A DNA stretch of 64,000 nt from Nostoc sp. JL33 (GTDB taxonomy: Bacteria; Cyanobacteriota; Cyanobacteriia; Cyanobacteriales; Nostocaceae), in NCBI RefSeq assembly GCF_017114985.1, contig NZ_JABXKP010000022.1, positions 1-64,000 of the forward strand. Direction: 5' to 3'. Positions within the stretch are counted from its first letter, which is position 1. The number at the start of each line of letters is the position of its first letter. A program made the translations under genes and the position numbers. The notes beneath the pieces were generated by a model. It did no database searches, had not been told where the DNA came from, and saw nothing but the letters and a program-made list of their open reading frames with translations. This document shows, piece by piece, positions 54,097-63,500 of this stretch.

Positions 54097-54521
54097 AACA
54101 AGAAATTGCAGCCAAAGAACGCACCATTGACATTCAAGTAGATAAAGCCTCTGATGCTAAAGCCACCCAACTTGCTGCCCAAAAGCTTTTAAAGCTCCAA
54201 GCTTGGAATGAAGCACAAACACAACGTCAGAAACTTCGTCACAAGCGGTTTGAACAATTCAAAGAACTTCTTTTCTGGGCTGGTGCTTGGGTCGGCTCTG
54301 GTCGTGAAGGTACTTTATTTTTCCTGACTGCCATTGTCACATTCACTACTCTTGGGCTAATCGCAGGACTCAACTGGCCTACCACCATCGCTTGTAAAAG
54401 TGACTCTGGGGGATGTTATTTACTGCGATTAGATAAGAAAACCGTGATTTTTCCCCAACAATTCAAAAATATCCTTGCTGAGTACGAACGTAATAAGAAC
54501 AAATCCAAACGTCGTAAATAA
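54012..54521 (+). CDS. membrane protein, probable C-terminal half of the 53239 gene
   Basis: A 169-residue frame from TTG that overlaps the 53239 gene by 85 bases. It is open further upstream to 53982 (reading KATEGTVIWNDLGDD before the TTG codon's region). A helical coiled part (about 15-85, RIQEWNEYRLKQEIAAKERT) precedes one or two membrane helices (LLFWAGAWVG; LFFLTAIVTFTTLGLIAGL) and a basic tail. No ATG start and no good ribosome-binding site are seen, so it is probably made as a transframe fusion of about 427 residues with the upstream protein. Confidence 0.55.
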   Translation: MGDDTLIAFFANADAVAQRIQEWNEYRLKQEIAAKERTIDIQVDKASDAKATQLAAQKLLKLQAWNEAQTQRQKLRHKRFEQFKELLFWAGAWVGSGREGTLFFLTAIVTFTTLGLIAGLNWPTTIACKSDSGGCYLLRLDKKTVIFPQQFKNILAEYERNKNKSKRRK

Positions 54522-54528
54522 TTAAGAA

Positions 54529-54936
54529 ATGCTCATGTCTGAACTACAACAAACCAAGCTTTGGGATGATTGGGACGATATTAATTTGTCTACTACAGAA
54601 CGGCGGATAGAACGCTTAGAAATTCTGCTGTGCCAAAAAGTCCACAAAGGCGAGGACATATCTGAATGTCTGCAAGTTTTAGAGTACTTGAAAAATCGCA
54701 CGACTCAGCAAAAGTTAGAGTCTGTTTTCTTTAGGCGAGTTCAGTCTCAAGTGACTTTCAACTCGTGGAAAATAATTGGTCAGGCTACCTTAATCTCCCT
54801 AGTTACTATTTCTTGCTGTTTTGCCATGTATAAAATAGCTACTTCATCAATATCTAATAATTCTTTGTCGGAATTATCTTTTAGCAAACAATTATCAAAA
54901 AATACCCCACCACACAGTAAAAAACATCATAGATAA
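54529..54936 (+). CDS. small bitopic membrane protein
   Basis: A 135-residue protein (or 133 from the second ATG at 54535) with a charged helical N-terminal half (TERRIERLEILLCQKVHKGE) and one membrane helix at about 88-108 (IIGQATLISLVTISCCFAMY). It begins 7 bases after the previous stop and is probably co-expressed with that membrane protein. No family recognised. Confidence 0.6.
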   Translation: MLMSELQQTKLWDDWDDINLSTTERRIERLEILLCQKVHKGEDISECLQVLEYLKNRTTQQKLESVFFRRVQSQVTFNSWKIIGQATLISLVTISCCFAMYKIATSSISNNSLSELSFSKQLSKNTPPHSKKHHR

Positions 54937-54996
54937 GCACAGTGACAGTGCGGTATATTTATTTACTGCACTGCGATTACTGACTATGATACTCCA

Positions 54997-55203
54997 TCAG
55001 CAATCTCTAAAATCTTTCAAGTCAACGGAGTAAAAAGGCAGTTTATAAATATTTATTTTCATACCCAAGGTGAGGCGATCGCTTTCTTTCACATATTCAA
55101 GTAAAATCACTGTATTTGATGGATAAAAACTTTCTTTACAGCGTAACTCACCTACTTTAATAAGAGGTGTACTTGTCGAAAGGCAAACTGTCTTCCGGCT
55201 CAA
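54997..55203 (-). CDS. possible small protein
   Basis: A 68-codon frame that starts inside the end of the gene at 55157 (47-base overlap). The product (TPLIKVGELRCKESFYPSNT; SDRLTLGMKINIYKLPFY) reads like a beta-rich small domain, but no ribosome-binding site is evident and it may be chance. Confidence 0.35.
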   Translation of the reverse strand: MSRKTVCLSTSTPLIKVGELRCKESFYPSNTVILLEYVKESDRLTLGMKINIYKLPFYSVDLKDFRDC

Positions 55204-55687
55204 AGTTACGCAGGTCTTGCTCCATCATCTGACGACGTTGGACGTATGTTCTGCTATCTTCAATCCTTCGTCTCATCTGCCATGCACCAAAATTAATACC
55301 CTTTTCTGCGTATTTAGCAGACACTTTGTTGTAATCATCAACCTCAATTTTCTTGCGCCACTCAAGCTGTTCCAGCGCACTTTCACTGATGCCAATTTTC
55401 TGAGCATATTCTACATATTCAGGTCTGAGAGAACCATCTGGGTTAAATTCCTTTTTTTCTTGTTCAGTGAAGAAATCGTAGGCTGTGTAGATTGGCCACG
55501 GCTCTGGATCATTCTCATCCAGGTGCTTCCACTCGTCATACTCTTCTTTTGCTCGTAGAGCATAACTATCAATTGCTCCTGGATGTGCGCCTTTAGATAA
55601 CTTTTGTTGTCTTACTTCATTTTTTAAAGTTCCATCTGCATTGAATTCTTTCTTATGCATATTTATCCAACGCTTAATTCTCGACAT
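55157..55687 (-). CDS. hypothetical charged protein with repeated KKEFNxDG motif
   Basis: A 176-residue hydrophilic protein. The motif KKEFNADGTLKNE near the N-terminus recurs as KKEFNPDGSLRPEYVE near residue 80, each followed by Gln/Lys and an ISESALE- or AIDSYAL-like helix, so two related units are present. The C-terminal part is basic (MRRRIEDSRTYVQRRQMM). No family recognised. It is divergent from the large polymerase-like gene at 55735; the 47-base gap must hold both promoters. Confidence 0.6.
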   Translation of the reverse strand: MSRIKRWINMHKKEFNADGTLKNEVRQQKLSKGAHPGAIDSYALRAKEEYDEWKHLDENDPEPWPIYTAYDFFTEQEKKEFNPDGSLRPEYVEYAQKIGISESALEQLEWRKKIEVDDYNKVSAKYAEKGINFGAWQMRRRIEDSRTYVQRRQMMEQDLRNFEPEDSLPFDKYTSY

Positions 55688-55734
55688 ACAAACCTCTCAA
55701 TATATTAACCAAGTTTCATTAACTTCTTAAAACC

Positions 55735-58700
55735 ATGACTCTGGAAATTAAACATTTTGATCCCAGGCTCAATCAATGGATTTATACAGATGAGCGTAAA
55801 ACTATTTTAACTGAAAAGCTCAGTAATACTTTACTAGAATCATATTTCCCTAACAAAGAGTTTTCATTTGGCCACTCAGATGAATACAGTACCGCCGAAG
55901 AATTAAAGAATCATCCAGATGGACAGATTTTATTGCTCTCTTCTAAGACTCGCTTACTTTATGGAGAAAAGGAATGTTTAGAAACGATTCAAAAAATTTC
56001 TCCAGATAGTAAAGACCGTGGGGCTTACGGTTCCATCTTCCTTGGGGCTTGTAAAAATGCGATTTATGAGAAGCTAAATATTCTGGTAGTAGATGATTCT
56101 ACTGATAACAGGGGTGAAAATGGAGGGATATTATCGAATGATTTGGCATATAAATTAGTTGGTGACTGTTATGGGCAGATTTCAACACAACTTTATGACA
56201 AGCTAACCTTAAGAGAATCACAAATAGATAAAAGCTATCGTGTAATTCAGCATCGATTCGGTTGGGTGGATGGAGTTGGAGAAGATACTACTAAATACCG
56301 TTTTGGCAAAGGAACACTCCGACCATACAGACTAGATAGAATAGAATATGCAGATCCTAAAAATGAACCAAAAATCGATATAATTCTTCCTGTAAGCAGT
56401 TTTAAAGGAACAGACAAGGATAGACCCGAAGGCCCTACTAAACCGCAGATTCAACCAGGATTATATCAGCAAAATATTTGGTTAGCTGAAAAAGGACAAT
56501 CTCAACAAGGACAGATGTCTATCTCCCAACTGCTGGCATCTTTCTCCCAAGGAATTAAAGATTTTTCTGAGGAACTAGAGGTACAAGCTCAAAGATTAGC
56601 CTCTATTCAAGATGACCCTAGAAATGTTGCTGCTTACTATTGTGAAAGATACGAAAAACGTAAAGAATCATTGAGCCAAAATAAATTAAAAACATCAAAA
56701 ACTATTAATCAAGAAACAGATGTTAAAAACTTAGGGACAAATGATGACTTAGATGTAGATCAGGACTTGGATGACGAGAGTACTAAAGATGACTTGTTCA
56801 TGTACAAACTCATTAAAGCCGATTTACTTGGGCATCAGCAGTTATTAGAAACTGAGAAGGTCAAACAGGAATTAAGTCGGTTTGTACAAAGTGAGTGGCG
56901 AGATATTGCTATTGGGAAAACGCTTACTTTTGACCGAGGGATGATTATTCCATCCAAGGAACTCAAAAATGGTGAAATTTGTGTATCTTGGCTTGATGAG
57001 CAAGAAAAAATTCTTAACTTCCGTTCTCCTTTCCTCAACTCTAATGGTTTGTGTGTTTCTAATAATAAATATGTTGAGGATCAGCTAGGGCCAGATGGTG
57101 AACCCTTAGAAGGCATAATTGTAGTCAATGACGAAGACCACAAGCGCATACAGCAAAGAATCACAGAGTTAGAAGCACGAGGAATCAATGCTGATTTTAT
57201 CGACCCAGCAGAAACCGAATCAGAACGCCAAGCACGAGACTACGATGGTGACTGCATTGGTGTAGCAAAAGCCAGCTTATACCCTAATCTGACAGCAGAG
57301 GCAGAGCGAAGAAATCTTCCCCAAAACGCCTATTCGCCCACAGTTAAGCTCAAAAAACAATCATTTTATGATCCCACCGATGGAAGCCAGCCTCCATTTG
57401 AAAGAATCGCTATCCACATGAGTGATAGCATCAGCGTGGGCATAATCAACAATCAAGTTACTGCACTGGAAGCATTAGAATCAGAAATTGAGGTACTAAA
57501 CACTTATGGGACTTTAGAACAAAAATCAGAATATTTAGAGCAAGTATCTAGCCACTATCAAAGTTTATTTGAACAGGAATATGACGAGAAGCCTAAACCA
57601 ATTAGAGCAGAGTACAAACCCTTTATGCAATCTGTTGTAGCTCTAGCAGAGAATCCCAACAGAACTCCAGAGATTATTCAGCAGGCGATGGATGTTAACC
57701 GCCTGATGTACCGAGAAATGATTGGTGAGGGGTGTTATCAGAATCAAATAGCGGTGGATTTATTCAAAAGTGCAAAAAAACCTGAAATGGATTTAATCAG
57801 GGAAAACAGCCGCTACTTATATCGTGATGTTAATTATATTAAAGATAAGAAATCTTCGTCAGTTTATTTAAACACGGGGATAACACCAAAGGGCTACTCA
57901 CCAGTAGAATTATTGATTAGCCAAACTAATAAATATTTCCAGCAATCACAGTTAGAATCGCGCCCCATCGTCCAGTTTAAAGACTTATTCAAAGGAGTAG
58001 AATTTACACCACAGCAAAAACTTGCAGCGATCGCCGCCAAGTACGAGTTTGATCGGAAATTCAACGCTGCGGTTCGGATGTCCCAACGGCGTGAAACTGA
58101 GAAAGGGCCATCTGCAATTATCCAAACTCCACAGGGGGCGCAACTCGAAATTACCAACCTCACCCGCTACGGGCATCCCCTAATCTGGAAAGCCCAGACG
58201 TTGAATATTCGCTTAGATGAAATTTTAGAGAAATTCAGAAGTTTTGAACGCCCTCATAAATTATTAGCAGTCGCACAAATTAATAGCGAGGTTGGGGAAG
58301 ATGGAAAACCCGCTTACCGCAACCTGGGGACAGTTAGCCAACAATCTGTGACTGACCACAACCTCAAGGCGGGGATGACCATGCAGGGAGGTAAAGTAAT
58401 AGAACTAAAACCAGAACTTGCTAGAAGCCAAACTAAACTACTCTTTGCCTTGGCGCAGGAGACGGCAGAAGCATTTTACGCTTCAATACCAGAGTCGGAA
58501 AAACTTGCATCCGCAGCAGCCACTTGGAACATCTGTGCATCCCGCCAGGATGAACTCGAAGTTGCAAGAAAAGAAAACGCAAACCCCCAGGCAATCGCCA
58601 AAAAAGTTTCCAATTTTACTTTCGCTGCTTTCCCCAATGAGATTATTTCTCGGTTAGATAAGTTGCAATTTACTGAACCGAAGTTAGTCACACTGAATAA

Positions 58701-60525
58701 TGAAGCGAATCAATTTTTGGGTCGAGACTGGAACAAGCATGATTTGCACCCGATAGAAATTAGGGCTAGCCACCACCCAGTCGGACATGAACGCCACGTT
58801 TCCAGACTAATGTTTGTACAGGATAGTGACGGCGAATATAAGGAATTCGCCATGCTTGAAACCAGAACCGCACAGCTTCCTATTGGTACGAAAGCGCTCT
58901 CTTGTATGGTTGGGGTAGAACCTGCTACTGCCAAAGCAACTATTGGGCTGCTAGGAAACGAGCCGGTTGAAATTACTATCCGTGAACTCAAGAACTTCTC
59001 TTATGTAGGACTTGTTTTTAACGCCGAACCCCTAAACTTAGAATTTGGCACTGTGCCGGTGACTGACAAAACAGTAAAAATCAAACTTGATGGCAAAACT
59101 TTGGGTGAGTTAGACAGTGATTCTACCCAACAGTTAAAACAAATTGATTACTTGAAAAATGGTAATCCTCTAAAATTAAAACTCACGTCAATCTCTGAAA
59201 CTGGAGATCAAGCTTTTGTGTTGGGTGAGTCTCCCAATGGTCATCTCCTGAAAATTAATAAAATTAACTTTTATGATTTTTCTGGTCAGACATTCAATGA
59301 TCAAGATTACCGAAAACTGACTATCGAAACCTCAGCTTCTAAAACTAGAGATGCTGTATTTTTAAATGGTGAGCCACTGGGAGTATTACATTTTAAAAAA
59401 GACAAAGACGCGCTCAGACAGCTTGGACTACTCAAAACCGGACAACTTACACACGCCGACGCTATTATTGAAAGTAATTTTTCTGTGATTTGCGCTCAAA
59501 TTGACCCTAAGACCGTTGAATATCCCCAGAAATGGACGAAAGAATTCCAAGTTTTTGAGACTCAATCAGTGAACCCTCAACAGCTGTATATGATTGATAG
59601 TAGTGCGAAAATTCTACATCATATTAAAGAGCGGACTACTTTCTTATTTTCTACAGAATCAAACAAAAAACTTGGAGTCATGGGCTTGGCTGTTGACAAC
59701 CAGAAAGCTGAGACTGTAACTAAATGGTTAACTGCTCAAAAAGTTGAATGGGAGCAAGTACCAATAGAAGATGTTATCAGGGAAACTAAAAAAGGTCTAG
59801 CGGTATTTAACTTGGTTGATAGCTCCATCCCTGCCAAAACTTTGTCGAGCATGACCAAGAAATTTGGGGCTGTGATTGAATCTACTCTTGAGTATCAGCA
59901 AAAAGTTAGCTCCCTTGCCACACGACCGCAGTTTTTGAAACCACCAGAACAAACAGCACAATCCCCACCTAACCAATCTATAACTCCATTACTCTCCACT
60001 ACTCCTTCTACACCAGACATTAGTAATAGTGTGAAAACCGAACCTCTAAGTGTAGAGAAGCTCCCGACAATCACTATTGATGACTTGAGAAATTGGTATA
60101 ATGCCGCAGATAAGTTAGGGAAGTCGGAAAATTACAAAAAACGCATTGTAGAAGTGGCTAATGGGTTTAAAGCTGGTGAGCAATTATCAGCCGAAGCGTT
60201 GGCAGTAATGAATAAAGATACATTTGAGCTTGAAAGAATCAGTCGGCTGACTCAAATTGCTCAAAGGATTGGCATGGTCTGGGGTAAGTCTAATGAAAAT
60301 GGCACTCAAGTTTTGGGAAAGATTTATGACTTGGCTTTCAATACCCAACAGAGAGATTTAACTATTTCACAGAAAAATGGGGAGGTAATTTTAAACTTGC
60401 AATCTGGTCAGGTACAGACTAATAAACTAACTCCACAGATATTGCAAACTTTTGAGGATGTTAATACTCAAATTGATAAAATATTAGCTAAATCTATTGG
60501 ACAAGACATGGAAGTACAAAGATAA
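55735..60525 (+). CDS. candidate single-chain double-psi beta-barrel RNA polymerase (RDR/QDE-1/YonO-like)
   Basis: A 1596-residue protein. Several motifs of single-polypeptide RNA polymerases occur in the expected order: NGGILSNDLA at 129-138 (compare DGxGxIS..LA), VIQHRFGW...RFGKGTL with K192 (compare fQxRxxG.KGvl of barrel 1), RSPFLNSNG at 430-438 (compare RNPCLHPGD), DYDGD at 502-506 (the metal-binding DxDGD of barrel 2), SVGIINNQ at about 567-574 (compare IGxISN), and NQIAVDLFKSAKKPEM at 670-685 (compare the AVDFPKSG element). The C-terminal 700 residues hold beta-rich repeats (LDGKTLGELDSDS; LNGEPLGVLHFKK) and end with a module shared with the 44253 protein. It may transcribe the plasmid or make primers. 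No inactivating change is seen. Confidence 0.72.
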   Translation: MTLEIKHFDPRLNQWIYTDERKTILTEKLSNTLLESYFPNKEFSFGHSDEYSTAEELKNHPDGQILLLSSKTRLLYGEKECLETIQKISPDSKDRGAYGSIFLGACKNAIYEKLNILVVDDSTDNRGENGGILSNDLAYKLVGDCYGQISTQLYDKLTLRESQIDKSYRVIQHRFGWVDGVGEDTTKYRFGKGTLRPYRLDRIEYADPKNEPKIDIILPVSSFKGTDKDRPEGPTKPQIQPGLYQQNIWLAEKGQSQQGQMSISQLLASFSQGIKDFSEELEVQAQRLASIQDDPRNVAAYYCERYEKRKESLSQNKLKTSKTINQETDVKNLGTNDDLDVDQDLDDESTKDDLFMYKLIKADLLGHQQLLETEKVKQELSRFVQSEWRDIAIGKTLTFDRGMIIPSKELKNGEICVSWLDEQEKILNFRSPFLNSNGLCVSNNKYVEDQLGPDGEPLEGIIVVNDEDHKRIQQRITELEARGINADFIDPAETESERQARDYDGDCIGVAKASLYPNLTAEAERRNLPQNAYSPTVKLKKQSFYDPTDGSQPPFERIAIHMSDSISVGIINNQVTALEALESEIEVLNTYGTLEQKSEYLEQVSSHYQSLFEQEYDEKPKPIRAEYKPFMQSVVALAENPNRTPEIIQQAMDVNRLMYREMIGEGCYQNQIAVDLFKSAKKPEMDLIRENSRYLYRDVNYIKDKKSSSVYLNTGITPKGYSPVELLISQTNKYFQQSQLESRPIVQFKDLFKGVEFTPQQKLAAIAAKYEFDRKFNAAVRMSQRRETEKGPSAIIQTPQGAQLEITNLTRYGHPLIWKAQTLNIRLDEILEKFRSFERPHKLLAVAQINSEVGEDGKPAYRNLGTVSQQSVTDHNLKAGMTMQGGKVIELKPELARSQTKLLFALAQETAEAFYASIPESEKLASAAATWNICASRQDELEVARKENANPQAIAKKVSNFTFAAFPNEIISRLDKLQFTEPKLVTLNNEANQFLGRDWNKHDLHPIEIRASHHPVGHERHVSRLMFVQDSDGEYKEFAMLETRTAQLPIGTKALSCMVGVEPATAKATIGLLGNEPVEITIRELKNFSYVGLVFNAEPLNLEFGTVPVTDKTVKIKLDGKTLGELDSDSTQQLKQIDYLKNGNPLKLKLTSISETGDQAFVLGESPNGHLLKINKINFYDFSGQTFNDQDYRKLTIETSASKTRDAVFLNGEPLGVLHFKKDKDALRQLGLLKTGQLTHADAIIESNFSVICAQIDPKTVEYPQKWTKEFQVFETQSVNPQQLYMIDSSAKILHHIKERTTFLFSTESNKKLGVMGLAVDNQKAETVTKWLTAQKVEWEQVPIEDVIRETKKGLAVFNLVDSSIPAKTLSSMTKKFGAVIESTLEYQQKVSSLATRPQFLKPPEQTAQSPPNQSITPLLSTTPSTPDISNSVKTEPLSVEKLPTITIDDLRNWYNAADKLGKSENYKKRIVEVANGFKAGEQLSAEALAVMNKDTFELERISRLTQIAQRIGMVWGKSNENGTQVLGKIYDLAFNTQQRDLTISQKNGEVILNLQSGQVQTNKLTPQILQTFEDVNTQIDKILAKSIGQDMEVQR

Positions 60526-60546
60526 CATTTGGCTTGATAAGAAAGA

Positions 60547-60583
60547 GAAAAAACAAAGCGACGGGTAAAACCACATCGCTTTG
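60547..60583 (-). terminator. Rho-independent terminator of the strawberry-notch gene
   Basis: CAAAGCGA (60554-60561) pairs with TCGCTTTG (60576-60583); on the minus strand six Ts follow directly (60553-60548). It lies 6 bases after the stop of the gene ending at 60589. Confidence 0.8.
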
Positions 60584-60588
60584 CACAA

Positions 60589-63500
60589 CTAACCAAGAAT
60601 ATCAATCACAGCAGCTAGGATTGATGCCGCTTTTTCGTTAGCTGGAATAAACACCCGCTTGCGCCATTGAATAATTTCGGTAAAGCAACCAACAGCCACA
60701 ACCCTGTCAGCCAACGATAAAGCATTGACCAATTCAATCCGCCGCTCATTTGCAACCAATGAACTTCGCAACGTTACACCTCCAGGTAACTGTTCTGAAT
60801 AACGCTCATTCAGCACCAGTGAAACAAGTTCTGCTGGACTTAATAGCTTATTCTTCAATTGCAATTGTTCAGCAACAGCACGAATATTCTCCGCACTGAT
60901 TACACGACCTAGTACTTTCTCTCCATTACTTAATTGAAGTCGAAATACTCGGCTGCTCTGCTGTGGTAGAGTTTTCCAAATCGGTAGAAGAATGCCAGTT
61001 ACAAGGTGAATGTAGTCAGTGGTGAATTTGGGTAATTCATCCACTTCTTTTGACCAAGCTGCAACAAATTCGCGTGTTGAAACCTGCTTCCATTCAGAGG
61101 CTTGTAACTTGTCTTGTGGTACGCGAGTTTCCTTCTGTGGACGAACGAGTAAAACCCGTGGTACTACTCCACCTTCGGCATCAAAGATACTGTGAGTGGG
61201 AATGCAAACTGCGGCACTACCAGACTTGGAATTTACCATCAACCGCCCTTGATAGTTCGTGGCAAATTCAACCGCTTCAGCAGCAGTTTTGATGTCGGTC
61301 TTTTGGACACGCTCTATCTTCAAGTAGTTAGTCACGCTACCAGTACCTCTATGAGTATAAACAGACTCAATGCTGGCAACAGTGAACCGTTCTGCCCGAA
61401 GTGTTTCTACCCCAACCTCAAAAATCCCATTCGCTTTCGCTGTCTCGATCTGTTGACTTAGCAGCAACTCGAACCGCTCGAAAATGAGATTCTGCATTCT
61501 AATTCTTAAAGCCAGCAGACGATTGAGAAACTGCCGCAAAGGTGGTAAGTCAATTTTCATCCCGCCTTCAGTGGAAGTCAGCGATAACCCAGTCATTTCC
61601 TCAAATGTCCCTAAAGGAACTTCAGCAAACCTACCTTGGAAAATCTGCTTGAACAATTCATACAAAGCATATTCAGCATAGTTCGATTCCAAATTATCCG
61701 ATTCATTGAATATACCGTTGCCGCCCGTTTGCCTTTGTCCACGGGTAAGTGCGCCGAGACTATCCAATCTTCGAGCGATTGTGGAAATGAACCGACGTTC
61801 ACCTCTAACATTTGTAGTTACAGGTCGAAACACTGGTGCAGATGCTTGATTTGTACGGTGAGAGCGTCCAAGTCCTTGTATGGCGTTGTCTGCCCTCCAA
61901 CCAGCTTCTAGAAGGTAGTGCGATCGCCGTCTGCGATTCACAGCATTTAGATCAGCGTGATAACTGCGACCAGTACCGCCTGCATCACTGAAAATGAGGA
62001 TTTGTTTATCTCCCGCCATAAATGCGTTTGTTTCCGCAATATTCGCACCATTACCTCTGGAATCCACAAACAGCCGCCCTGCTTCATCTTTTAGGACTCG
62101 TTTGCTGCGACCAGTCACTTCAGCTACATTCTTGCTACCAAAATGCCAAAGCAATTGCTCTAAAGCTCCGGGGATAGGGTTAAGACTTGCAAGTTTGTCT
62201 ACCAATGCATCTCGTAACAAGAGTGCTGCTTGTGAAATAATGGGCGAACCATCAGCACCAAAAGCTGGTTCGGAGCGTTCTTCACCTTCAGAGGATGAAT
62301 GAATCTCATGGAGATGAATCGGAAAAGCACTCATCAAATAATCCATGACATATTCCCGTGGAGTTAGGTCAAGGTTCAAGTCTTTCCACTCCTCTGTCGG
62401 AATACCATACAGTTTTCGCTTCAGTAGTTCGGAGTTAGTCGAAACTATTTGGACGACAACAGCATGACCTTGCGCGATATCCTGCTCAATGGCTTTAATC
62501 AGTTTCGGGCATTTCATCCCAGTCAGCAAATGGTTAAAAAATCGTTGTTTGTGGGATTCAAACTGTGACATCGCGGACATTTTAGCCATACGGTTGTATG
62601 TTTTCGCGCCGGAGATGTTACACGCCTCCAATGCTTTGTGTAAATTATTATGAATAATTTGAAAAGCGTCGGCGTAACTATCGTAGATTCTTGACTGGGT
62701 AGGAGTTAAGTCAATCTCCAATGTGTCATATTCAACTCCCTCAAAGGAAAGCGATCGCGCCAAATACAAACCAAGTGCTTTCAAATCTCTGGCTACAACT
62801 TCCATTGCAGCAATACCACCCACTTGAATGGATTCCACAAAGTCTTCACCAGATGTAAACGGGAAGTCGCCAGTATGCCAAAGTCCCAGGCGATTAGCGT
62901 ATGACAAGTTAGAAACCTTCGTCGCTCCAGTCGCTGACACGTAGACAACCCGTGCTGAGGGCAATGCGTTTTGTAGCCGTAGCCCAACGATACCCTGGAT
63001 GGATGCTTTGACCATGCCCAGTTTACCCTCTTGTGCCATCGCGTTGCCCATTGCGTGGCATTCATCAAAGGCGATCGCTCCCTCAAAGTCTTTACCTGCC
63101 CATTCAATGATTTGTTTGAGTCGGCTTTTATCGCCTTTTTCTGATCTTAAGGTAGAGTATGTAGCAAAGAGAACACCTTTGGAAAAGGGGATTGAATCAC
63201 TTAGTTTGATATTACCCAGATCGATGATGTCTTTTTCACTACCACCCAAAGCACACCAATCACGTCGCGCATCCTCAATTAGTGCAGAACTTTTGGAAAT
63301 CCAGATGGCTTTTCGTCGCCCCTGACACCAATTGTCTAAAACGATACCAGCGACTTGTCTACCTTTACCCGCACCTGTCCCATCCCCCAAGAACCACCCG
63401 CGTCTAAACCTCACAGCGCTTTGCTCACTGTTCGCCGCCACCGTCACGTTATCAAGGGAATCATCCACCAAGTAGGAACCAGACAGGAATTCTGAGTGCG

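Noticed and set aside
62793-63325. Frames of about 105 codons on both strands
   Set aside because: Shadows of the strawberry-notch helicase gene.
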